Notes under the pieces: generated by a model
Told to the model about the DNA's origin: nothing
Seen by the model: only the letters and a program-made list of their open reading frames with translations
Database searches by the model: none
Translations under genes and position numbers: made by a program
Assembly: GCA_947175465.1 (NCBI GenBank)
Contig: CAMWMY010000009.1
Span: 1-14,986, forward strand
Length of the DNA: 14,986 nucleotides
Direction: 5' to 3'
Origin: an uncultured Erysipelotrichaceae bacterium
GTDB taxonomy: Bacteria; Bacillota_I; Bacilli_A; Erysipelotrichales; Erysipelotrichaceae
Shown: positions 6,732-13,506 of the stretch, in pieces
Layout of the letters: each line of letters opens with the position of its first letter
How positions within the stretch are numbered: position 1 is the first letter of the stretch

Positions 6732-7025
6732 ATGAAGTTGATGATGATTGTCGTAAGTGATGAGTATCAAGAGGCAATACTATCGAAGTTAAATGAGCAA
6801 GGTCATCGCGCAACACTCATTTCAAGCACCGGAGATTTTTTAAATTATGGAAAATCTACATTATTGTTAGGTGTCCAAGAGCAATATGTAGATGAGGTTA
6901 TATCTTATATACAAATGCAAACAAAATCTTTTTATGAAGATGAAACAAGCAATGAAGATATGCCTACACAGGTGTATATTATGGATACAAATGTAGCAAC
7001 TACATCTGTGCAACAAGAGAAATAA
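6732..7025 (+). CDS. DarA/PstA-like cyclic-di-AMP receptor homologue (DUF970)
   Basis: This 97-residue PII-like signal protein is related to DarA/PstA (YaaQ), which bind cyclic-di-AMP as trimers. Family landmarks are visible: MKLMMIVVSDEY at the N-terminus, HRATLISSTGDFLNYGKSTLLLGV (residues 20-43) and VDEVISYI (48-55). ATG 6732 is chosen because AGGTGAG lies 5-11 bases upstream and the N-terminus then matches the family; the open frame extends 33 codons further to a GTG, but those residues look unrelated. Two points are odd. The usual STGGF is STGDF, placing an aspartate beside the ligand site. The C-terminus (VYIMDTNVATTSVQQEK) is short and ends without the usual GGATVFVL-type strand. Cyclic-di-AMP binding is therefore plausible but not assured. 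Confidence 0.8.
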   Translation: MKLMMIVVSDEYQEAILSKLNEQGHRATLISSTGDFLNYGKSTLLLGVQEQYVDEVISYIQMQTKSFYEDETSNEDMPTQVYIMDTNVATTSVQQEK

Positions 7026-7084
7026 AAAAATTCAATTATATATAGATAAAAATTTTAAAATATAAAAAAGAAGGAGGTATATAT

Positions 7085-7708
7085 ATGGATGAAAGAGCAT
7101 TTTTTAAATTAAGTTGTGGATTATATATGGTATCAAGCCAATACAATGGAAAGGCAGCAGGTTGTGTTATTAACACATTCCAACAAGTAACGAATGATCC
7201 AATTCAAGTAAGTATTACAATTAACAAAAATAATTATACACAACAAATTATTGATCATTCTCGTTACTTTCATGTAGTGGTATTAGATGAAAGTGCAGAT
7301 ATGGATTTAATTGGTACTTTTGGATTTAAATCAAGTAAAGACATAAATAAATTTGATAATTTTGCTACAGCGAAAGATCAATTTGAAATTCCTTATGTAA
7401 ATCAAAATGTAGCGGCAGGTTTTACATGTAAGGTAAAACATCAAATTGATGTTGGAACACATATTATTTATATTGCAGAAGTTGTAGAAGCAGATGTTTT
7501 AGGAGATACTCCTGTTATGACTTATGCATACTATCACCAAGTTAAAAAAGGTACAACACCAAAGAATGCATCAAGTTTCCAAAAGAATGCATCAACTTCA
7601 GGATACCGTTGTACAATCTGTGGATATATTTATGAAGGTGATCCACTTCCTGAGGACTTTATCTGTCCAGTTTGCCAAGCTCCAGCAGTTGTCTTTGAAA
7701 AAGTATAA
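7085..7708 (+). CDS. Flavin reductase-rubredoxin fusion (high-molecular-weight rubredoxin type)
   Basis: This 207-residue fusion has an N-terminal flavin-reductase-like FMN-binding domain (about 1-155) and a C-terminal rubredoxin-like domain (about 172-207). The flavin domain shows LSCGLYMVSS, the NTFQQVTNDPIQVSITINKNNYT segment and GTFGFKSSKDINKF, typical of this family. The rubredoxin part has CTICGYIYEG and CPVC, with iron ligands C176, C179, C194 and C197, and is short like the rubrerythrin-type domain. Such proteins pass electrons from NAD(P)H-linked reductases to flavodiiron NO/O2 reductases or rubrerythrins in anaerobes. This suggests a role in oxygen or NO defence; no partner gene lies nearby. 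A strong AAGGAGG site is 7-13 bases upstream of the ATG. The linker contains a 7-residue duplication. Confidence 0.9.
   Translation: MDERAFFKLSCGLYMVSSQYNGKAAGCVINTFQQVTNDPIQVSITINKNNYTQQIIDHSRYFHVVVLDESADMDLIGTFGFKSSKDINKFDNFATAKDQFEIPYVNQNVAAGFTCKVKHQIDVGTHIIYIAEVVEADVLGDTPVMTYAYYHQVKKGTTPKNASSFQKNASTSGYRCTICGYIYEGDPLPEDFICPVCQAPAVVFEKV
7561..7595 (+). repeat. 21-base tandem duplication in the linker of the rubredoxin fusion
   Basis: AAAGAATGCATCAA occurs at 7561-7574 and again at 7582-7595 with a period of 21 bases (7 codons). It encodes KNASSFQ followed by KNASTSG between the flavin and rubredoxin domains. The duplication is in frame and lengthens the linker. Confidence 0.75.
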
Positions 7709-7750
7709 TCTCACAAATATAAAATGTTAGTATTCATAATGAAATAAGAT

Positions 7751-7793
7751 AAGACGTATGAACTTTTTATAAAAGAATCATACGTCTTTTTTT
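7751..7793 (+). terminator. Intrinsic terminator after the rubredoxin fusion
   Basis: An 11-bp perfect stem, AAGACGTATGA (7751-7761) with TCATACGTCTT (7778-7788), encloses a loop that can pair further (CTTTT/AAAAG). T7 runs from 7787 to 7793. It separates the redox gene from the alpha-galactosidase gene. Confidence 0.9.
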
Positions 7794-7817
7794 GTTTTAT
7801 AGAGTACAAAATCATGA

Positions 7818-7823
7818 TATGAT
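7818..7823 (+). promoter_or_regulatory. Candidate -10 box for alpha-galactosidase
   Basis: TATGAT lies 22 bases before the start codon. The best -35 candidate is TTGTTT (7793-7798) with a long 19-base spacer. No catabolite-response element was recognised here. Confidence 0.35.
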
Positions 7824-7844
7824 AAATAGAAAGGGGTGTTAAGT

Positions 7845-10019
7845 ATGTTTATTTATTTTGATGAAGAACAGCAAATATTTCATTTACAAAATGGAAAAAT
7901 TAGTTATATTATAGGGATAGAAAAAGAAAAGTATTTAATTCATCGCTATTTTGGACCTTGTATTAAGCAGTATCATCAATGCAATGAGTTACAACGCATT
8001 GATCGTGGTTTTGCGACAAATCCTATAAGTCATGAAAGAACTTTTTCGCTAAATACACTTCCGCTTGAAACAAGTACGCAAGGGAATTTAGATTATCGAA
8101 TTAGCAACTATCAATTTCGCAATGAAGAAGGACATCGAGTTACACATTTTCAATATGATCACTTCCATATTTACGAGGGAAAACCAACTTTAAAAGAATT
8201 ACCTCCTTTGCAAGGAGAGAAAGCACATACCTTATCGATTTCTCTTGTAGATAAGAAACAGTCTTTAGAAATGCTTCTTCACTATACCATTTATGAACAA
8301 TTTCCTATTATTGTACGTAGTGTGACATATAAAAATCATGGAACACAAAATGTATATTTAGAAAATGCAGGATCGATGTTAGTAGATTTTCCACGCTGTG
8401 ATTTTGATTTATTAACATTAAATGGTTCTCATACAAATGAAGCAACGATTCATCGACAAAAGTTACATCCAGGGGTTCAAATGATTGGCTCAACAAGAGG
8501 AGTGAGTAGCCCACAGCATCATCCTTTTTTAGGGCTTGTGGATAAGTATGCGAATGAACATTATGGAACAGTGTATGGTTTTCATTTTATTTATAGTGGA
8601 AATTTTATTGCTCAAGTAGAAGTAGAACAGTATGGAAGTACTCGTGTACAAATGGGAATTCATCCTGATACTTTTGAATGGAAACTTTCTGCTGGAACTT
8701 CTTTTCAAACACCAGAAGTTGTTTTAAACTTTAGTGATCAAGGATTCCAACAATTATCGCAAACTTTTCATGCTTTTTATCAATCTCAGCTTATTCCTAA
8801 ACAGTGGCAAAAGAAAGAGAGACCGATTTTATTAAATTCATGGGAAGGAAATTACTTTCAGTTTACAGAAGAAGATTTGCATAAGCAAATTGATTTAGCA
8901 AAAGAATTAGGCATTGAATTATTTGTCTTAGATGATGGATGGTTTGGAAAAAGAAATGATGATACAACATCCTTAGGAGATTGGTTTGTAAATACAGATA
9001 AATTACCACAAGGAATTGAGGGAATTGCCGATTATCTACATCAACGTGATATGCTTTTTGGTTTATGGTTTGAGCCAGAAATGATTTCGATAGAAAGCGA
9101 GCTTTTTAAACAGCATCCCAACTGGTGCTTACAAGTTCCTCATTATGAACCTACACAAGGACGCCAACAATTAGTTTTAAATTTAAGTTTGTTAGAAGTG
9201 CAAGAATATCTTATTGAGATGTTAAGTCGCTATTTATCTTCTGGAAAAATTGATTATGTAAAATGGGATATGAACCGTCATCTAAGTGATGTGGGAAGTT
9301 TTGCCTTACCACATGATCAACAAAAAGAAGTGAGCCATCGCTATGTTTTAGGGTTATATCGTATATTATCTGAGGTTACAACTCGCTTCCCTAATGTTTT
9401 ATTTGAAAACTGTTCGAGTGGTGGTGGACGATTTGATCCAGGAATGATGGTTTATATGGCACAAACATGGACGAGTGATAACACAGATGCTCTTTGTCGT
9501 TCTAAAATTCAATATGGATATAGTTTCCTTTATCCACCGATTATGATGGGAGCTCATGTTTCAGAAAGTCCTAATCATCAAGTAGGAAGAAAAACACCTT
9601 TCCATAGTCGCTTTTTAATTGCGATGAGTGGAAATTTTGGTTATGAATTAGCAATCGAAAAATTACCTAGTGACTTATTAGCACAGATAAAAGAGCAAGT
9701 TTTATTTTATAAGAAACATCGTTCTTTAATCCAATTTGGAAAATTTTATCGCATAAAAGAAATTGATGATTTTTATGCGACAGCTTGGTTATTTAAAAAT
9801 GATGAGGAAGCACTTCTTGTTTATTCTCATGGCTTAGCACGTCCAGCGCAAGCGGTTCAGTATATCAAAACGATGTATTTAGATAATGAGGCTTTGTATG
9901 AAGATAGTGAAGATAAAAAAATATATAGCGGTAGTGAATTAAATTATGCTGGTATTTTAGTTCCCCGTATAAAAGAAGATTTTAAGTGCTTTTATAAATA
10001 TTGGAAAAAAGTTTCTTAA
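7845..10019 (+). CDS. GH36 alpha-galactosidase
   Basis: This 724-residue cytoplasmic alpha-galactosidase (no signal peptide) releases terminal alpha-galactose from melibiose, raffinose and related sugars. The order is an N-terminal beta-supersandwich (about 1-320), a catalytic (beta/alpha)8 barrel (about 325-640) and a C-terminal beta domain. Key motifs are LNSWEGNY, LFVLDDGWFGKR, LWFEPEMIS, YVKWDMNR with nucleophile D475, FENCSSGGGRFD, and TWTSDNTD with acid/base D545. The length is normal for the tetrameric bacterial GH36 enzymes such as Geobacillus AgaA/AgaB. ATG 7845 follows AAAGGGGTG by 6 bases; a GTG at 7836 would overlap that site. The 3' end meets a terminator that was once shared with the GH13 gene. 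A degraded copy of its last codons lies at 11815. Confidence 0.95.
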   Translation: MFIYFDEEQQIFHLQNGKISYIIGIEKEKYLIHRYFGPCIKQYHQCNELQRIDRGFATNPISHERTFSLNTLPLETSTQGNLDYRISNYQFRNEEGHRVTHFQYDHFHIYEGKPTLKELPPLQGEKAHTLSISLVDKKQSLEMLLHYTIYEQFPIIVRSVTYKNHGTQNVYLENAGSMLVDFPRCDFDLLTLNGSHTNEATIHRQKLHPGVQMIGSTRGVSSPQHHPFLGLVDKYANEHYGTVYGFHFIYSGNFIAQVEVEQYGSTRVQMGIHPDTFEWKLSAGTSFQTPEVVLNFSDQGFQQLSQTFHAFYQSQLIPKQWQKKERPILLNSWEGNYFQFTEEDLHKQIDLAKELGIELFVLDDGWFGKRNDDTTSLGDWFVNTDKLPQGIEGIADYLHQRDMLFGLWFEPEMISIESELFKQHPNWCLQVPHYEPTQGRQQLVLNLSLLEVQEYLIEMLSRYLSSGKIDYVKWDMNRHLSDVGSFALPHDQQKEVSHRYVLGLYRILSEVTTRFPNVLFENCSSGGGRFDPGMMVYMAQTWTSDNTDALCRSKIQYGYSFLYPPIMMGAHVSESPNHQVGRKTPFHSRFLIAMSGNFGYELAIEKLPSDLLAQIKEQVLFYKKHRSLIQFGKFYRIKEIDDFYATAWLFKNDEEALLVYSHGLARPAQAVQYIKTMYLDNEALYEDSEDKKIYSGSELNYAGILVPRIKEDFKCFYKYWKKVS

Positions 10020-10022
10020 CAT

Positions 10023-10056
10023 AAAAAAGCAGATAAATGATAATATCTGCTTTTTT
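10023..10056. terminator. Bidirectional terminator after alpha-galactosidase (left junction copy)
   Basis: AAAAAAGCAGATA (10023-10035) pairs perfectly with its complement at 10044-10056 around the 8-base loop AATGATAA, ending in six T's. It begins 4 bases after the alpha-galactosidase stop. Its whole 34 bases are the exact reverse complement of the hairpin at 11846-11879. Confidence 0.92.
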
Positions 10057-10057
10057 G

Positions 10058-10215
10058 CTATTTTACTTTTATGGTATATACTTCTTTCATTGTATGTGGT
10101 ATTTGTGAGAATGTAAATATTGCTTCTTGTATAAGCTAGTACGTTAGTATTATAATAGCTAATTAAGAAGTTCCTATTGTAAAACAGGCTTGTTTGCTAG
10201 TATTCCATTGTATAG
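10058..10215 (-). pseudogene. Decayed relic of the GH13 alpha-glucosidase 3' end
   Basis: Read on the minus strand, this stretch encodes EAIFTFSQIPHTMKEVY followed by TIKVK and a stop. The intact gene at 11881 encodes EATFALSQTPYTIKEVYI ... AVRVK and a stop. The relic has lost 54 bases (in frame) between ATATGCTTC- and ATATACTTC-like direct repeats, 50 bases (frameshifting) exactly between two CTTCTTGT repeats that are still present in the intact gene at 12000 and 12050, and about 135 further bases. The rest is diverged by roughly 10-25 percent. Homology fades between 10215 and 10230. There is no start and no open frame, so it is non-functional. It shows that this junction was duplicated around the neighbouring cassette. 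Confidence 0.88.
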
Positions 10216-10350
10216 AGTATCAAGGATGTAGTTATTATATCATTTTTTATCTGAATTATTATTAACAATTCTATCAGTAGTGACTATATAAATGACAATA
10301 AAGAAAAACAAGTAGTTTATGCTCTTTTTCCGTCTATGATGTCATGTATC

Positions 10351-10379
10351 TTGATATATTCATATAATCTCCATATTAT
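10351..10379 (+). promoter_or_regulatory. Promoter of the membrane protein/LytTR cassette
   Basis: The -35 box TTGATA (10351-10356) and -10 box TATTAT (10374-10379) have a 17-base spacer. The start would be near 10386, leaving a leader of about 15 bases that is almost entirely the ribosome site AAAGGAAG. The stretch 10230-10350 before it is AT-rich, and I see nothing else recognisable there. No clear LytTR direct-repeat binding site was found. Confidence 0.65.
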
Positions 10380-10400
10380 AGCAGTGAAAGGAAGATAGTT

Positions 10401-11006
10401 ATGAACAAAATATTTATAGGAAAAAAGGTTTCTAGGAAGAAACTGTTTATTACATTTTTAATTACAATCTTTATCTCAGCATTATTTAGTAATTTCTTAA
10501 CAATTATATTTAATAGACAAGATTTATTTTTAGTTTTATTTATATTTTTCTTAGTTGTAATTTTTTTGATATACATACCTATTGTTAGTGCTTCTTGCAA
10601 ATACTGGTATTTAGAAGATAAGAAACTTGTTTTTTTAGAAGTTAGCAGATATATAGATGAGTTGCATTATGCATTTGATATTATATTAGGAAAAGAAACC
10701 AATTTTACTTTTGAATTAAATCTAAATGAAATAAAAGCAATTAATGTATATTGGTCAACACAACTGTATATTTGGAGTACAAAGAATTACAATATTATGT
10801 TAGGAATTGAAAGTAATGACGGTAGTTTTCTAACATTTGAAGCTTTAACAGGGGATACTAAAGATTTTATAAAAGCTATGAATTATTTAAGTGTAGCTAA
10901 AAAAATAAAAATTAATGATCCATACCGTTTATTAGATGCGATGAGAAAAGATAAAAATTTATATACGTATATTGATGGGGTATGTAATTGCGAAAAAGGG
11001 GAATAA
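10401..11006 (+). CDS. Unrecognised two-helix membrane protein with a C-terminal beta-rich domain
   Basis: I do not recognise this 201-residue protein. It has a basic N-terminus, two adjacent membrane helices (about 14-37 and 42-65), and then a cytoplasmic part of about 135 residues. That part begins CKYWYLEDKKLVFLEV and continues with alternating strands (FTFELNLNEIKAINVYW, YNIMLGIESNDGSFLTFEAL). This pattern recalls the bacterial PH-like domain found after two helices in small membrane proteins; this is an impression, not an identification. AAAGGAAG lies 7 bases before the ATG. It is followed after 4 bases by a LytTR regulator, so the pair is probably a signalling unit, like the known pairings of LytTR regulators with small inhibitory membrane proteins. 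It is clearly more AT-rich than the flanking sugar genes, consistent with transfer. Confidence 0.8.
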   Translation: MNKIFIGKKVSRKKLFITFLITIFISALFSNFLTIIFNRQDLFLVLFIFFLVVIFLIYIPIVSASCKYWYLEDKKLVFLEVSRYIDELHYAFDIILGKETNFTFELNLNEIKAINVYWSTQLYIWSTKNYNIMLGIESNDGSFLTFEALTGDTKDFIKAMNYLSVAKKIKINDPYRLLDAMRKDKNLYTYIDGVCNCEKGE

Positions 11007-11010
11007 GTGC

Positions 11011-11679
11011 ATGGTAAAAGTAAAATGTTTTGTAAAAGATGAAAAAAGTGCATATATAATAAATGAATTTTTGAACATTAACTTTCCTGAGTATATTACA
11101 AATAATTTTAATATGGTGGATAGCAAGGATATATTTTTATTTTTTGTAGAAGTGAATAATATTTTTGATCTAAAAAATTTTGTGAAATTACATGATGAAT
11201 GTCTAAAACAAACTTCAGAGAGTAATATTATTTTTATTAGTAATGATGATATGATGATTTTTGATTTATTAGTGTATAAGCCGTTATATTTTATAAGAGC
11301 TTCGAAACTACAAGAAGATCTTCTTAAAATGAAAATAGTTTTAAAAGAAAATCTGAAAACTTCTAACACTGTTACTATAAAGTCAGGTACAGCAATTATT
11401 AGGTTGAATTTAAAAAATGTGTATTATATTGAATCGCTAGGTCATTATTTAATCATTCATACTCAATCCGGAAAGTATAAAATTCGAGAAAAATTAGTTG
11501 ATTTTATAAACAGAATGAATAGCCTAATCTTTGTTAGAACCCATAAATCATATGCAATTAATATAAACTTTATAGATAAACTTTTTAGTAGCTATATCTT
11601 ATTAAAAAGTTGTGATAAGATACCTATAGGGAGAAATTTTAAGAAAAATGTTCAAGAGATACTAAAAATCATTGACTAA
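11011..11679 (+). CDS. LytTR-family transcriptional regulator with degenerate receiver-like domain
   Basis: This is a 222-residue DNA-binding regulator. The C-terminal LytTR domain (about 118-220) is clear: VTIKSGTAIIRLNLKNVYYIESLGHYLIIHT, KYKIREKL, FVRTHKSYAININFI and IPIGRNFKKNV. The N-terminal 110 residues have the length and strand pattern of a response-regulator receiver (IFLFFVEV, SNIIFISND, PLYFIRAS), but the key residues are missing. There is no acidic pair at the first strand, the phospho-acceptor position near 46-47 is not aspartate, and the usual lysine after the fifth strand is arginine R96. It therefore probably does not use phosphorylation. ATG 11011 follows AAAAGGGGAA; the longer frame from 10972 would overlap the upstream gene. 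It likely controls its own operon or a nearby target together with the membrane protein upstream. Confidence 0.87.
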   Translation: MVKVKCFVKDEKSAYIINEFLNINFPEYITNNFNMVDSKDIFLFFVEVNNIFDLKNFVKLHDECLKQTSESNIIFISNDDMMIFDLLVYKPLYFIRASKLQEDLLKMKIVLKENLKTSNTVTIKSGTAIIRLNLKNVYYIESLGHYLIIHTQSGKYKIREKLVDFINRMNSLIFVRTHKSYAININFIDKLFSSYILLKSCDKIPIGRNFKKNVQEILKIID

Positions 11680-11709
11680 AATCAGTATAAATAAATCTAA
11701 CTAAACTAT

Positions 11710-11725
11710 ATCTTTATAAAAAGAT
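11710..11725 (+). terminator. Possible weak terminator of the LytTR cassette
   Basis: ATCTTT (11710-11715) pairs with AAAGAT (11720-11725) around a 4-base loop and is followed by GTGACTTTATTTT. The stem is short and AT-only except for one pair. The rest of 11680-11814 is very AT-rich and holds no gene that I can see. Confidence 0.3.
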
Positions 11726-11814
11726 GTGACTTTATTTTGTATAAAAATAATCATTTATATTAATAACAAGACATCTATCAATTTAAAATCATCATTCTCT
11801 ATAAAAAGATATAT

Positions 11815-11845
11815 TTTTATAAATATTGAAAAAATTTCTTAATAT
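11815..11845 (+). pseudogene. Decayed relic of the alpha-galactosidase 3' end
   Basis: TTTTATAAATATTG followed by AAAAAATTTCTTAATAT mirrors the last codons of the alpha-galactosidase gene at 9990-10022, with two single-base losses and a C-to-T change. Reading FYKYWKKVS-stop in the original, the copy gives FYKY-stop and then a frameshift. Weaker similarity may extend left to about 11800 (TATAAAAAGAT against TATAAAAGAAGAT). It marks the right-hand copy of the duplicated junction. Confidence 0.75.
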
Positions 11846-11879
11846 AAAAAAGCAGATATTATCATTTATCTGCTTTTTT
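11846..11879. terminator. Bidirectional terminator of the PTS/GH13 operon (right junction copy)
   Basis: GCAGATA (11852-11858) pairs with TATCTGC (11867-11873) around the loop TTATCATT, extended by A6 on the left and T6 on the right. It starts just past the GH13 stop on the minus strand and can also stop + strand transcripts. It is the exact reverse complement of the hairpin at 10023-10056. Confidence 0.92.
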
Positions 11880-11880
11880 G

Positions 11881-13503
11881 CTATTTTACCCTTACAGCAT
11901 ATGCTTCATAAGGAAGTAAAGTATCATTAATTTCTTTATCATAGTTATGAATATATACTTCTTTTATTGTATATGGTGTTTGTGATAATGCAAATGTTGC
12001 TTCTTGTGATGAGAAATTAACAACAACAAGAATTTCAGTATTTCCATAACTTCTTGTATAAGCTAGTACATTAGCGTGAGAAGTAGGGAATGTTTGAAAG
12101 CTACCTTCTATTAAAATAGGCAATTCTTTTCGTAGCTTAATAAGTTTTTGATACGTATAAAACAATGAATTCGAATCTTTTAAGGCCGCTTCTACATTAA
12201 TTTCACTAGCATCACCAACAGCTAACCATGGCGTCCCTGTTGTAAAGCCAGCTTGCTTACTAGCATCCCATTGCATAGGATGACGAGCATTATCACGCCC
12301 TTTTGCGTTGATGGAAGCAATAATATCTTCTTTAGCATAGCCTTCTTTTAATCGCTGTGCATACATTCGTCTACTTTCAATATCATCTACTTCGTCAATA
12401 CTATGGATAGGATAATTAATCATCCCAATTTCTTCTCCTTGATACACATAAGGAGTTCCTTGAAGAAAGAATAAATAAATAGCTAACATCTTTCCACTAA
12501 CGACACGATATTCACGATCATTTCCCCAACGAGAAATAATACGAGGTAAATCATGATTGTTCCAGAAAAGAGAATTCCAACCTTTATTGGCAAGTTCGAT
12601 TTGCCATTTTGCAAATACTTGATGCAATTCTTGAGGATCTAATTTTTTTAAATCCCATTTTCGCTTACCGGGCTGTTTATCAAGATTAATGTGTTCAAAT
12701 TGAAAAACCATTGATAACTCTTTTCGCTGAACATCAGAGTAAAGTTGAGCAATTTCAGGAGTAGCTCCCCATGTTTCTCCTACGGTTACAAGATCATAAG
12801 GGCCAAAGGTATGCTGGTTCATCTCTTGTAAAAAAGTATGTAATTTAGGACCATTTTTGGTAATGAGAGCATCTGGCTCTTTTCCAATAAGATCAATAAC
12901 ATCTAAGCGAAAACCACCAATTCCTTTTTGGATCCAATAATTCATCATACGATAAATCTCTTTACGTAAAGTAGGATTTTCCCAATTTAAATCTGGTTGT
13001 TCTTTAGCATGAAGATGGAAGTAATATTTATTAAGCTCTGGCACAAAAGTCCAAGCAGAACCTCCAAAATTAGAAGTTAACGCATTGGGAGGTTCTTGAG
13101 CATGACCTTTTCTCCATACATAAAAATCATGATATTTACTATTAACATCTTGTTTCGCTGCTTGAAACCATGGATGCATTGATGAAGTATGATTGACCAC
13201 TAAGTCCATAATAATTTTAATATTGCGCTTCTTAGCTTCTAAAATTAAGCGATCCATATCTTCCATTGTTCCATATTCTTCTCCAATGGCTTCATAATCA
13301 CTAATATCATAACCATTGTCTTCATTTGGAGAAGGATACACAGGACTTAGCCAAATGGCATCAATTCCTAAAAGAGCTAAATAATCTAAACGTTGAATAA
13401 TCCCTGGAAGATCACCAATACCATCTCCATTACTATCTTGAAAACTACGTGGATAAATTTGATAGATAGTGGCTTTTTTCCACCAATTTGTTTTTTCTTC
13501 CAT
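11881..13503 (-). CDS. GH13 alpha-glucosidase (dextran glucosidase/oligo-1,6-glucosidase type)
   Basis: This 540-residue cytoplasmic alpha-glucosidase is of the GH13 oligo-1,6-glucosidase/trehalose-6-phosphate hydrolase group. The catalytic set is complete: DLVVNH (100-105), nucleophile D201 in FRLDVID, acid/base E243 in VGETWG and transition-state D318 in NNHD. V202 after the nucleophile fits alpha-1,6 cleavage in this group. VTVGETWGATPEIAQLYS, LSMVFQFEHINLDKQPGKRKWDL and SLFWNNHDLPRIISRWGND resemble streptococcal DexB closely. Classical phosphotrehalases usually have VGEMSST and NFHHLKVD at those places. The pairing with a PTS permease nevertheless leaves a phosphorylated substrate such as trehalose-6-phosphate possible. 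It lies 3 bases after the permease gene in a two-gene operon. Its 3' end exists as a relic at 10058-10215. Confidence 0.9.
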   Translation of the reverse strand: MEEKTNWWKKATIYQIYPRSFQDSNGDGIGDLPGIIQRLDYLALLGIDAIWLSPVYPSPNEDNGYDISDYEAIGEEYGTMEDMDRLILEAKKRNIKIIMDLVVNHTSSMHPWFQAAKQDVNSKYHDFYVWRKGHAQEPPNALTSNFGGSAWTFVPELNKYYFHLHAKEQPDLNWENPTLRKEIYRMMNYWIQKGIGGFRLDVIDLIGKEPDALITKNGPKLHTFLQEMNQHTFGPYDLVTVGETWGATPEIAQLYSDVQRKELSMVFQFEHINLDKQPGKRKWDLKKLDPQELHQVFAKWQIELANKGWNSLFWNNHDLPRIISRWGNDREYRVVSGKMLAIYLFFLQGTPYVYQGEEIGMINYPIHSIDEVDDIESRRMYAQRLKEGYAKEDIIASINAKGRDNARHPMQWDASKQAGFTTGTPWLAVGDASEINVEAALKDSNSLFYTYQKLIKLRKELPILIEGSFQTFPTSHANVLAYTRSYGNTEILVVVNFSSQEATFALSQTPYTIKEVYIHNYDKEINDTLLPYEAYAVRVK

Positions 13504-13506
13504 TTG

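Larger units (their letters stand above)
9990..10215. repeat. Left copy of the duplicated alpha-galactosidase/GH13 junction
   Basis: This segment contains the intact alpha-galactosidase end, the terminator hairpin and a decayed GH13 3' end. It matches 11815-12278 in the same orientation: 9990-10028 to 11815-11851 (one substitution, two 1-base gaps); 10058-10080 to 11881-11903; 10076-10130 to 11953-12007 (about 49 of 55 identical); 10131-10150 to 12058-12077 (17 of 20); and 10154-10215 to 12217-12278 (roughly three quarters identical). The bases missing from the left copy are internal deletions. The two copies flank the AT-rich cassette 10230-11810. Confidence 0.85.
11815..12278. repeat. Right copy of the duplicated alpha-galactosidase/GH13 junction
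   Basis: This is the right-hand partner of the repeat at 9990-10215. Here the GH13 end is intact and the alpha-galactosidase end is a scrap. Both copies have the same orientation, so recombination between them would remove the cassette. Confidence 0.83.

Noticed and set aside
10959..11369. Minus-strand open frame inside the LytTR gene
   Set aside because: Shadow of the LytTR reading frame; no ribosome site and no recognisable protein pattern.
10230..11814. Insertion sequence or transposon
   Set aside because: No transposase or integrase gene and no terminal inverted repeats were found; the flanks are copies of the host gene junction instead.
11881..13503. Straightforward treC (phosphotrehalase) call
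   Set aside because: The acid/base region reads VGETWGATPE and the following segment FQFEH, as in DexB/oligo-1,6-glucosidases, not VGEMSST. Left open as alpha-glucosidase.
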